Shown one piece after another: positions 44,789-54,171 of a stretch of DNA of 64,000 nt; position 1 is the first letter of the stretch, and each line of letters opens with the position of its first letter. The stretch covers positions 1 through 64,000 of the forward strand of contig JABSPK010000005.1 in NCBI GenBank assembly GCA_013214065.1, in the 5' to 3' direction. Position numbers and translations under genes: made by a program. The stretch is from Flavobacteriaceae bacterium. Its GTDB lineage: Bacteria; Bacteroidota; Bacteroidia; Flavobacteriales; Flavobacteriaceae. The notes beneath the pieces were generated by a model. That model was given only the letters and a program-made list of their open reading frames with translations. It was not told the origin of the DNA and did not search any database.

Positions 44789-45786
44789 GGCTGGGTGTAT
44801 AATGGGGCAACGGATTGCCGTTCTATGAATTCAGGTTTCAACATGTGGACGACCGGCTTTTCGTTTTCCAAAAGCCCCAATAAGCTGCGTACGGCGACGG
44901 ACCCAATTTGCGCCATGGGCTGCTTGATGGCTGTCAAGGGCGGTGATAAAAGATCGAAAAACGGCTGGTCGTCGAAAGAGATCAACGAGAGCTGCCCGGG
45001 GATATCGATGCGATGTTCCTTTAGGGCCTTCATACACCCCATAGCGATTTGGTTGTTCAAGGCAAAGAGGCTTGTGGGTTTGTCTTTTTTAGCCAAAAGG
45101 GTTTGGGCACATTGATAACCGTTCTGCATGCTAAAATCATCTCCCGACACTTGGATGTGGTCTGAGAAGCCATGGTCTTTCATGGCCTTCACATAACCTT
45201 CGACGCGCTTGTCGTTCGAAGTCGTGCCTACGATCCCTTGAATGCAAGAAATTGCCCGATGGCCCTTTTGTATCAAATAGGAAGTCGCTTCATAGGCCCC
45301 GGCAAAGTTATCAGTGGTCACGTAAGGAAGCTTACCCGTTTCGGAAAAGCGATCGATCAAAACCATGGGTACCTCTGAGATCGAGTGGAGATGGTCCCAT
45401 TGTTTGCCCACTGGGGCCACCAATAAGCCGTCGACCTTACGGGCCAACAACAAGGAAAGTGATTCCTTTTCGATGTCGGTGTCATCTTTAGTGTCGCTCA
45501 GCAACACCATTTTACCGAATTTGCGGAGTTCCAATTCGATGGTCCTGGCCAGGTTGGCAAAAAAAGGATTCGAGATATCAGGAATGGCCAGCCCGATGGT
45601 GTTGGTCGTTTGTAAGCGCAGGTTACGCGCGACCTGGTTCGGGGTAAATTGTTGGTCTTTGGCCAAAGCCCTGACTTTCATGGCGGTCTTTTCACTGATC
45701 CGGTATTTTTTTTCCTGCCCGTTCAATACCCGTGAAACCGTTGTGGTCGACATATTGAGGGCTTCGGCAAGTTCTTTGAGAGTCAT
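44785..45786 (-). CDS. LacI-family transcriptional regulator
   Basis: 333 residues. N-terminal LacI HTH is MTLKELAEALNMSTTTVSRVLNG, with the hinge-helix (FTPNQVARNLRL) and a periplasmic-binding-protein-like effector domain (TNTIGLAIPDISNPFFANLARTIE, VPMVLIDRF, DQPFFDLLSPPLTAIKQPM). By context the effector is probably ribose, a ribose phosphate or a nucleoside. It heads an operon with the two hydrolases and faces rbsK across 111 bp that contain a matching palindrome. Confidence 0.93.
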   Translation of the reverse strand: MTLKELAEALNMSTTTVSRVLNGQEKKYRISEKTAMKVRALAKDQQFTPNQVARNLRLQTTNTIGLAIPDISNPFFANLARTIELELRKFGKMVLLSDTKDDTDIEKESLSLLLARKVDGLLVAPVGKQWDHLHSISEVPMVLIDRFSETGKLPYVTTDNFAGAYEATSYLIQKGHRAISCIQGIVGTTSNDKRVEGYVKAMKDHGFSDHIQVSGDDFSMQNGYQCAQTLLAKKDKPTSLFALNNQIAMGCMKALKEHRIDIPGQLSLISFDDQPFFDLLSPPLTAIKQPMAQIGSVAVRSLLGLLENEKPVVHMLKPEFIERQSVAPLYTQP

Positions 45787-45851
45787 TCGTGATTCTTGTT
45801 TTCAGCCTACCGAATTCTAAAAATTTGGTCGGTAAGCTGGAGTTTACTAAA

Positions 45852-45871
45852 TTGCGCAATCGATTGTGCAA
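45852..45871. promoter_or_regulatory. LacI-type operator between lacI and rbsK
   Basis: TTGCGCAATCGATTGTGCAA is a 20-bp palindrome with one mismatched pair and a central CG, the form typical of LacI-family operators. It ends 26 bp before the rbsK ATG. A weaker imperfect repeat (ACCGAATT/AATTTGGT, 45809-45829) lies nearer the lacI start. Control of both divergent units by the adjacent LacI protein is inferred. Confidence 0.75.
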
Positions 45872-45897
45872 TATTAAACATTTTTTTATAAATCAAC

Positions 45898-46812
45898 ATG
45901 GACCACCAAAATATCACTGTTATCGGAAGCTCGAATACCGACATGGTCTTACAGACCGAACACCTGCCGGCCCCGGGGGAAACCTTAATCGGCGGGCAAT
46001 TCGAAATGAAAGCAGGAGGTAAAGGGGCCAACCAAGCCGTTGCCGCGGCCAAGCTAGGGGGTCAAGTCACTTTCATCGCCAAAGTAGGCGACGACCCGTT
46101 CGGACAACAGGCGATATCCGATCTATCACGACACGGAATCGATACCTCCTATATCACCACGGATCCCAATGCTCCCTCAGGGGTGGCGTTGATCATGGTC
46201 GATGCTAAAGGTGAAAATTCCATTGGAGTGGCCCTTGGCGCTAATGACCGACTGTTCGAGTCGGATTTGGAACCGGCTTTGAATCGAATTAAATCGAGTG
46301 CATTCGTACTCATGCAGCTAGAGAGCCCAATGGCGCTGATCGAGCATTTCGCCCGATTGCGAAACGACTTGGGATTCCGATTCGTCTTGAACCCCGCCCC
46401 GGCCAAACCACTATCGAAAACCGTTTTGGAAGCGTTGTTTTTGATCACACCCAACGCCATCGAGGCCGAGTCGCTGACCGGTATCAAAGTCTCCGATAGT
46501 GCAAGTGCTTCCAAAGCGGCGCACCACCTACGAGAAGCAGGGGTTGCGAATGTCATCATCACCATGGGTGGGCAGGGGGCCTTTGTCTGTACCTCGGATT
46601 GGGAAGGATTGATTCCTTGCCCAAAAGTCAAAGTGGTCGATACCACTGCTGCAGGTGACACCTTCAATGGGGCCTTGATGGTTGCCTTGGCCGAGGGCAA
46701 ATCCATGCAGGATGCCGTTGTTTTCGCCAATGCCGCCGCGGCATTCGCTGTGGGGATTTTAGGGGCCCAAAATTCGGCTCCTACCCGTAATGATCTTGTA
46801 ATGACCGATTAA
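45898..46812 (+). CDS. rbsK: Ribokinase
   Basis: 304 residues. It phosphorylates D-ribose at O5. PfkB-family signatures are VIGSSNTDMVLQTEHLPAPGETLIGGQFEMKAGGKGANQAVAAAKLGG at the N-terminus and VVDTTAAGDTFNGALMVALAEG with the catalytic Asp in AAGD near residue 253. The ATP site VIITMGGQGAFV precedes it. The GGKGANQA text is characteristic of ribokinase within the family. It is followed 11 bp later by the sugar transporter. The operator lies 26 bp upstream. Confidence 0.95.
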   Translation: MDHQNITVIGSSNTDMVLQTEHLPAPGETLIGGQFEMKAGGKGANQAVAAAKLGGQVTFIAKVGDDPFGQQAISDLSRHGIDTSYITTDPNAPSGVALIMVDAKGENSIGVALGANDRLFESDLEPALNRIKSSAFVLMQLESPMALIEHFARLRNDLGFRFVLNPAPAKPLSKTVLEALFLITPNAIEAESLTGIKVSDSASASKAAHHLREAGVANVIITMGGQGAFVCTSDWEGLIPCPKVKVVDTTAAGDTFNGALMVALAEGKSMQDAVVFANAAAAFAVGILGAQNSAPTRNDLVMTD

Positions 46813-46823
46813 AACAAAACCAT

Positions 46824-47831
46824 ATGTTCATTCCATCAACCTATGCCCTAGCCGTTCTTTTATGCGTGGTTACCATGTTGTGTTGGGGCTCCTGGGCCAA
46901 CACCCAAAAACTAGCGTCGAAATCGTGGGGTTTCCCATTGTTTTATTGGGATTATGTACTCGGTATCGTATTACTGACCCTGCTATTCGGGCTGACTTTG
47001 GGGAGTCAAGGTGAGGCGGGTCGACCTTTTTTGCACGACCTGCAACAAGCCGACACATCGAGTTATCTCTCGGCATTTATTGGAGGGGTCCTATTTAATC
47101 TAGCCAATTTGTTGATCGTGGCGGCAATTGCCATCGCAGGCATGGCGGTAGCCTTTCCGGTCGGAATCGGTATCGCGTTAGTGTTGGGCGTGGTGGTGAA
47201 TTATGTCGCCAATCCCGTCGGAGATCCTTTTTGGTTGTTCTTAGGGGTTTTTTTGGTGGTATTGGCCATTGTTATCGACGCCCTGATCTACCGCCGCATT
47301 GCCGATCAAAAGGCAAAAGCGACGACCAAAGGGCTGTTACTTGCGATTTCAGGAGGGGTGTTGATGGGGTTCTTTTTCCGGTTCGTGGCGGCATCGACCT
47401 CAATTGATTTCGTGAATCCCGAAGTCGGATTGTTTACCCCCTATAGCTCGGTATTCGTTTTTTCATTGGGGATATTGGTTTCGAATTTTTTGTGGAATAG
47501 CTGGTTCATGTACCGACCGATAACAGGCTCCAAAGTGACTTATCGGGATTATCTCGCCAAAGGAAGCCCGAAGTTGCACTTGATCGGTATTTTAGGAGGG
47601 TTGATTTGGGGTATCGGTATGGCCTTCAGTTTGATCGCTTCCGAAAAAGCCGGATTCGCCATTTCCTACGGTCTTGGACAAGGAGCGACCATGGTCGCCG
47701 CGGCCTGGGGGGTATTTATCTGGAAAGAATTCAAAGGGGCCCCCAAAGGCACAGACCCTTTGATAGCCTTGATGTTCCTTTGTTTTATCTCCGGATTGGC
47801 GATGATCGTCTTTTCAAGACTCTCCGGATAA
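46824..47831 (+). CDS. GRP-family sugar transporter, probably ribose
   Basis: 335 residues, about ten membrane helices in two halves. MLCWGSWANTQKLASKSWGFPLFYWDYVLG at the start and LGGLIWGIGMAFSLIASEKAGFAISYGLGQGATMVAAAWGVFIWKEF near the end are typical of the glucose/ribose permease (GRP, RbsU/GlcU-like) family. These are proton-coupled sugar importers. Ribose specificity is inferred from co-transcription with rbsK, not from residues. Confidence 0.9.
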   Translation: MFIPSTYALAVLLCVVTMLCWGSWANTQKLASKSWGFPLFYWDYVLGIVLLTLLFGLTLGSQGEAGRPFLHDLQQADTSSYLSAFIGGVLFNLANLLIVAAIAIAGMAVAFPVGIGIALVLGVVVNYVANPVGDPFWLFLGVFLVVLAIVIDALIYRRIADQKAKATTKGLLLAISGGVLMGFFFRFVAASTSIDFVNPEVGLFTPYSSVFVFSLGILVSNFLWNSWFMYRPITGSKVTYRDYLAKGSPKLHLIGILGGLIWGIGMAFSLIASEKAGFAISYGLGQGATMVAAAWGVFIWKEFKGAPKGTDPLIALMFLCFISGLAMIVFSRLSG

Positions 47832-47840
47832 TCCCATTCA

Positions 47841-47876
47841 AAAAAGACCTCCCTTGAAGGGAGGCCTATCTTTTCT
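47841..47876 (+). terminator. Intrinsic terminator after the sugar transporter gene
   Basis: A seven-bp stem (CCTCCCT at 47847-47853, AGGGAGG at 47857-47863) has a TGA loop, A-rich upstream and CTATCTTTTCT downstream. It sits between two convergent genes and may also serve the SMP-30-like gene. Confidence 0.75.
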
Positions 47877-47889
47877 ATATACATCCCAA

Positions 47890-48747
47890 CTATTGAGCAA
47901 AGCGGTAGGCCGTCAATTTGTTTTCTAGCATTTCCGGGATCAAAAGCACCCCCCTTTCGGCATCGTAAAGTATATCGGCAGATCCCGGATTAAGGTCCAA
48001 AACCATTTGACTGCCACCGTTCCGGTCTACCGATTGCACATTCCCCGCAATCCAATCAGAAACATAGTACCGATTTTGGAACTTGAACAAACCATCCAGA
48101 TTACCGATAGATCCCGTAATCGGTTTCAAGGTATTTTCTTTCATATCATACCGAAGTATTTTGCCCGGCACTTCGGTTTCAAAAGTTTCGGGATTGGTGA
48201 CCACACCCCAAGTCGATATGACAAGGGCCGTACCTTCGATCCAAAGCCCATTCGGGTAGTTGAGTTCTTCGGAACGCAATAAGACGGATACCTTCCCTTC
48301 CTTGATCTGATAAATGGTATTGCCGCCGAACGTATCACTGACGAAGATGGTGCCCTTATCGGAAACGGCAATATCGTTGAGAAAGGTTGCTCCCTCGATT
48401 TCAATACGTTTTTTAATGGATCCATCATTCAAATCAACCATGACCACGGCATCGATATCTGCCACATATAGTTCTGTTCCATAGATGCCCAAGCCTTTCG
48501 GAGCGTTGAAACCGACGGCCCATTTTTGGGTAAGGATGCGCCCGTTCCTATCCAATTTGGCGATGTAGCCCTTCCCGTTTTTCGCTGTGGGTTGTCCTGC
48601 AACGTTCGACACATAAAAATGGTCGCCGAACGCGATAACCGACTCGGGTGCTTCGAGTCCGGGTCGTTCCCAGATTTTGTCCAATGACTGTGCATGGATA
48701 CTTGAGGTGATCGACAACACCAACACTACATGTAAAAGCTGTTTCAT
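47890..48747 (-). CDS. Exported SMP-30/NHL-like beta-propeller protein
   Basis: 285 residues with a signal peptide (ending TSSIHAQ). The body is a six-bladed propeller: repeated strands such as HFYVSNVAGQPTAKNGKGYIAKLDRNGRIL, GIYGTELYVADIDAVVMVDL, TFLNDIAVSDKGTIFVSDTFG, LNYPNGLWIEG and YYVSDWIAGNVQSVDRNG. The NDI, YPNGL and SDT text resembles the metal site of SMP-30/gluconolactonases. Lactonase activity is possible but unproven. It is monocistronic with a good promoter at 48767. Confidence 0.85.
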   Translation of the reverse strand: MKQLLHVVLVLSITSSIHAQSLDKIWERPGLEAPESVIAFGDHFYVSNVAGQPTAKNGKGYIAKLDRNGRILTQKWAVGFNAPKGLGIYGTELYVADIDAVVMVDLNDGSIKKRIEIEGATFLNDIAVSDKGTIFVSDTFGGNTIYQIKEGKVSVLLRSEELNYPNGLWIEGTALVISTWGVVTNPETFETEVPGKILRYDMKENTLKPITGSIGNLDGLFKFQNRYYVSDWIAGNVQSVDRNGGSQMVLDLNPGSADILYDAERGVLLIPEMLENKLTAYRFAQ

Positions 48748-48766
48748 AGTTCTAGTTTTAATGATG

Positions 48767-48793
48767 CAAAACTAGATGGACGTAGTGGGCCAA
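48767..48793 (-). promoter_or_regulatory. Promoter of the SMP-30-like gene (TTG-N16-TAGTTTTG)
   Basis: The minus strand has TTG (48791-48793), 16 bases, then TAGTTTTG (48767-48774), both elements matching the Bacteroidota consensus. The leader would be about 15-20 bases. The -7 element is part of an inverted repeat, CTAGTTTT/AAAACTAG at 48752-48775, which may be a repressor site. Confidence 0.65.
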
Positions 48794-48822
48794 AAATTGA
48801 CCTATGGTAAGAAATCAGGTGG

Positions 48823-49410
48823 CTAAGAGGTAAAGCGCAGTTTCCTCAAGCGACTCAAACTCTCTGGGGTGATACCCAAAAAAGAAGCGATTTGGTAATT
48901 CTTTACGCGTTTATCGATATCTGGATACATGGCAACGAAGTTCAAATACCTGGTTTCGGCCGATTCTTGCAAGTTGGCAAGGATCCTGGTTTGATAGGCA
49001 ACGAAGGCGTTTTCGAGTTGAAGCCTGAAAAAACGCTCAATCAGCGGAAACTCATCGAACAGCTCGAATAGGGCATCCTTCGAAACCTTAAGCAACTCGC
49101 ACGTTTCCAAACACTCTACCGTCAAAACTGCCGGTGAGGAGCGGTAATAAGCGATATAGTCGCTGACCCACCAGTTTTCAATAGCGAATTGGATGGTATG
49201 TTCCTTACCATCGGCCCCCAACAAAAATGTCCTTAGGCAACCTTTGGCCACGAAGTATTGATGATGGGTTGCTTGACCAGGGGTAATGATCCGCTCCCCC
49301 TTTTCGAATCGCAAAGTTTGGAAACAGGAAAAAAATCGATCGAAAGCGACGGCATCAAGTAAAATTTGCTTGTTGATATGTCGATGTAGCGTTTGCTTGT
49401 TCGCTTCCAT
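48823..49410 (-). CDS. Crp/Fnr-family transcriptional regulator
   Basis: 195 residues from the ATG at 49410 (a TTG two codons earlier is also open). An N-terminal cyclic-nucleotide-binding-like domain (FEKGERIITPGQATHHQYFVAKGCLRTFLL, WWVSDYIAYY) is followed by a C-terminal HTH (NYQIASFLGITPESLSRLRKLR). The PRAAT-type residues for cAMP binding are not evident, as is usual for Bacteroidota members of this group. The target is unknown. It sits between the SMP-30-like gene and the GH16 gene on the same strand. Confidence 0.9.
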   Translation of the reverse strand: MEANKQTLHRHINKQILLDAVAFDRFFSCFQTLRFEKGERIITPGQATHHQYFVAKGCLRTFLLGADGKEHTIQFAIENWWVSDYIAYYRSSPAVLTVECLETCELLKVSKDALFELFDEFPLIERFFRLQLENAFVAYQTRILANLQESAETRYLNFVAMYPDIDKRVKNYQIASFLGITPESLSRLRKLRFTS

Positions 49411-49451
49411 GGCCAATCACTTGTTTGATTTGGACATATTTTCAAGTGTCC

Positions 49452-50291
49452 TTATTGATAAACCCTAATATAGTCGACCACCATCTCGCTTTCAGTGAAA
49501 TCATCGGTGATTTCAGGAAGGATGGCAATGTTCAAGATCAAGTAGTAGTCGCTATTATAGGGCCAGGTATTCTGGTTTTTCTCTTCAGGACGATAGGTGT
49601 AGTGTACAATGCCATCGATGCCGAAAAGCATGCGGTCTTCGTTCCAATCGAGTGAATAGGTATGGAAGGTATCCGAAACCGCTTCAACCTGTCTTCCTCC
49701 GACATTTTTGACCTGATCGCCGAAACTGGCTCCGTTGTGTACCGCACTTGAAACCTGGTTTTGATTGCGCCCCCAGTGTTCGAGAATATCGATCTCACCG
49801 CAATACGGCCACTTTACGGTTCCCAAACCTTGATTGTCCCAATAGGCCCCATCTTCGTCGATATTGGTATTCAACATCCAAATAGCAGGCCAAGTACCCA
49901 CTCCTTTCGGCAATTTCGCTCGAATCTCGACCCGACCGTGGGTAAAGGCGAATTTTGAATTCAAACGCGCCGCTGTGTAATTTTTGGTATTTCCCTGATC
50001 CGTAAATCGTTCTCTTTTGGCAACTAGGTGCAGTTGCCCACCGGCTTGGAACGAATTCTCGACTCGATCGGTGTAATGTTGTATGAGTCCACCCCACCAA
50101 TTCCCTCCCGGGGGCAATTGGGTCTGGTGAAACCATTTCTCGGCATCTAAGGCCCCTTTGCCATCGAATTCATCGGCCCAAACCAAGGTTTGGAACTGGG
50201 ATGTGGTGCTGTTTTGGGCGAACACGGTCGTACCCATTAAAAGAATCCATAACAACAGGCGGCCATAAGTCGGTATGTGGTACATTGTCAT
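49452..50291 (-). CDS. Glycoside hydrolase family 16 (laminarinase-like)
   Basis: 279 residues. A signal peptide ends near residue 26 (LLMGTTVFAQ). The catalytic motif is GEIDILEHWG, the ExDxxE type with nucleophile, assisting Asp and acid/base. FQTLVWADEFDGKGALDAEKW, GTWPAIWMLNTN and HTYSLDWNEDRMLFGIDGIVHYTY are typical of beta-1,3-glucanases of GH16. It should hydrolyse laminarin-type beta-glucan outside the cytoplasm. The start overlaps the VOC gene stop by 4 bp (ATGA). No SusC/D pair adjoins. Confidence 0.93.
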   Translation of the reverse strand: MTMYHIPTYGRLLLWILLMGTTVFAQNSTTSQFQTLVWADEFDGKGALDAEKWFHQTQLPPGGNWWGGLIQHYTDRVENSFQAGGQLHLVAKRERFTDQGNTKNYTAARLNSKFAFTHGRVEIRAKLPKGVGTWPAIWMLNTNIDEDGAYWDNQGLGTVKWPYCGEIDILEHWGRNQNQVSSAVHNGASFGDQVKNVGGRQVEAVSDTFHTYSLDWNEDRMLFGIDGIVHYTYRPEEKNQNTWPYNSDYYLILNIAILPEITDDFTESEMVVDYIRVYQ

Positions 50292-50713
50292 TCGTTCGTT
50301 AGGGAATATTGGTTCCTTTCTTCAGCTACCTCACTAAGATACTGCACGAATTCAAATTGATTGCCATCGGCATCGGCAAAATAATCACGGATTCGGAATT
50401 CTTCTTCCGCTTTCGGATAATCCCTTTTGTACCCTTTGCGCAATAGGTTTTCGGCAATTTCAGCTACGTTGGGCACCACGAATCCGATGTGGTTGATCCC
50501 TGATTTATCATAGTTTTTCGCTACTTGGGTAGGGGTATCGGCTTGGTTGATGGCGATGTAGGTATGGTCGTCGCCGAGATGCACCCATTCCCTAAGCTCC
50601 TGGCCCGCTCCACGGATCTTAAAATGCGGAAAGGCGGTTTGAAAAAAGTCAATGGCTTGTTGAAGGTCACTCACGGTGATGTTTACATGTTCCAAATAGA
50701 TGTTCGTTTTCAT
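50288..50713 (-). CDS. VOC/glyoxalase-fold protein
   Basis: 141 residues with two beta-alpha-beta-beta-beta units: YLEHVNITVSDLQQAIDFFQTAFPHF at the start and GINHIGFVVPNVAEIAENLLRKGY then DYFADADGNQFEFVQYL. Metal ligands His (EHVNI, NHIGF) and Glu (FEFVQ) are plausible. Substrate unknown. It is translationally coupled to GH16 by an ATGA overlap, an unexpected pairing. Confidence 0.88.
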   Translation of the reverse strand: MKTNIYLEHVNITVSDLQQAIDFFQTAFPHFKIRGAGQELREWVHLGDDHTYIAINQADTPTQVAKNYDKSGINHIGFVVPNVAEIAENLLRKGYKRDYPKAEEEFRIRDYFADADGNQFEFVQYLSEVAEERNQYSLTNE

Positions 50714-50808
50714 AAGCTACTGTTTTGAAGTTGACCACAAAGTTCTGCTGGCATGAGGCTCGTTCAAACGATCTTAAGTACAGAAAATAACCTGTACTTT
50801 AGTTCAGG

Positions 50809-51747
50809 TCAATTACTAAGTAGCCCACGGCGAAGTCCGATATCGACCGCTTCGGTGCGGTTCTTGGCATTTAATTTGGATAGGATGGAGGTGATATGGA
50901 ATTTGACGGTTCTTTCCGTTATGAACAATTGCTGGCCGATTTGCTCATTGGTCAGGCCCGTTCTAATGAGCTCCAAAACCTGAAGTTCACGTTTCGTTAT
51001 CGGCAATTCAGGATAGTTGAAGGTGCTGTCAGCGAATCCCTCGCGACCCAGGTTTTCGGTTTCCTTTAAAATGCCCATGAGTTGCGCTTTCAAGGTCTTG
51101 ACCTGTTGCAAAGGATCGGCCTGCCCTCCATCTGGGGATTCCAAAGCTTCGATAATGGCCGTCAGGCGCGGAAGGATCACTTTATGTGATACCGTTTGTA
51201 TCGGAGTATCGCCTTGTGCTCGGTCGGGGTTATGGGATCCATAAAGACGGCTACGTTGAATGGCCGTGCCCACCAACTCGCTAATGGTATTGAGCAAGGT
51301 CAGTTCGTTTTCGCTCAATTTTCGCGTTTCCTTGCTCAGTAAATTGATCAACCCGACTTTTTGGTTGTTGCTGATGATCGGAATGGTGGCATGAAATTTC
51401 AGGTCATTCGTTCCTGACTTGATATCTTCCAAGCGCGAGCAAGCGATCTCACTGATGTTCATCGCCTGATCGATTTCGTCTGAGAAATAGTGTTTGATGC
51501 AATAGCACCAACCGGAAAGCCGTTCGGGATGATTGCCAAGCGCAGGGGGAAGATTATGCGAAACAGCCAAATACACCGAGCGGTTGTCGGCTTCGGTCAG
51601 CCAGATCCAACCGGTTTCCATATGCAGGAGTTCCGCCGTTTTTTCTAAGGACTTACGCAAGATGGCATGCAACGAAAATTCCTTGTTCAACAAACTGGCA
51701 ATGCTGTACAAATAGGTGAGATAATCGTTGTTGTTAAGTATGCTCAT
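50809..51747 (-). CDS. GAF-domain LuxR-type transcriptional regulator
   Basis: 312 residues from the ATG at 51747, ten codons after an alternative start at 51777. Residues about 10-165 are a GAF sensor domain (YLYSIASLLNKEFSLHAILRKSLEKTAELLHM, VGLINLLSKETRKLSENELTLLNTIS). Residues about 250-310 are a LuxR HTH (LPITKRELQVLELIRTGLTNEQIGQQLFITERTVKFHITSILSKLNAKNRTEAV). Conserved Cys occurs in SGWCYCIKHYF, possibly for redox or ligand sensing. It is divergent from katG, 168 bp apart, so control of katG is a reasonable guess. TAGTATTG with TTG 18 bases upstream may be its promoter. Confidence 0.9.
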   Translation of the reverse strand: MSILNNNDYLTYLYSIASLLNKEFSLHAILRKSLEKTAELLHMETGWIWLTEADNRSVYLAVSHNLPPALGNHPERLSGWCYCIKHYFSDEIDQAMNISEIACSRLEDIKSGTNDLKFHATIPIISNNQKVGLINLLSKETRKLSENELTLLNTISELVGTAIQRSRLYGSHNPDRAQGDTPIQTVSHKVILPRLTAIIEALESPDGGQADPLQQVKTLKAQLMGILKETENLGREGFADSTFNYPELPITKRELQVLELIRTGLTNEQIGQQLFITERTVKFHITSILSKLNAKNRTEAVDIGLRRGLLSN

Positions 51748-51878
51748 GAGGCAAATAATAAGGGCAATACTACTCAAACATAATCAAAACCAATGATTTT
51801 TGACTGAAGCATAGCCAATATCGATATGCACATAATACAATTAGATGGGGGCTCCCACTTTTTTAAGCCTTGTCTGTG

Positions 51879-51886
51879 TACTTTTA
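51879..51886 (+). promoter_or_regulatory. Candidate -7 element of katG
   Basis: TACTTTTA is one mismatch from TAnnTTTG, 30 bases before the katG ATG. TTT lies 16 bases upstream as a partial -33. Confidence 0.35.
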
Positions 51887-51903
51887 GTTCGGAATTTAAT
51901 TAA

Positions 51904-54120
<2,217 letters not shown>

Positions 54121-54144
54121 TCATTGCTATGGATCAGAAAAAGG

Positions 54145-54171
54145 AATGGCGCCTATTGGCGCCATTTTTTT
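54145..54171 (+). terminator. Intrinsic terminator of katG, bidirectional
   Basis: A nine-bp perfect stem (AATGGCGCC 54145-54153, GGCGCCATT 54158-54166) with loop TATT is followed by a T run to 54171. On the minus strand CCTTTTT also follows the stem, so it can end the GH97 transcript, whose stop codon overlaps the T run. Confidence 0.88.

Noticed and set aside
46149-46730. 193-codon open frame on the minus strand
   Set aside because: It is antisense to ribokinase, whose motifs are complete. No leader or recognisable domain.
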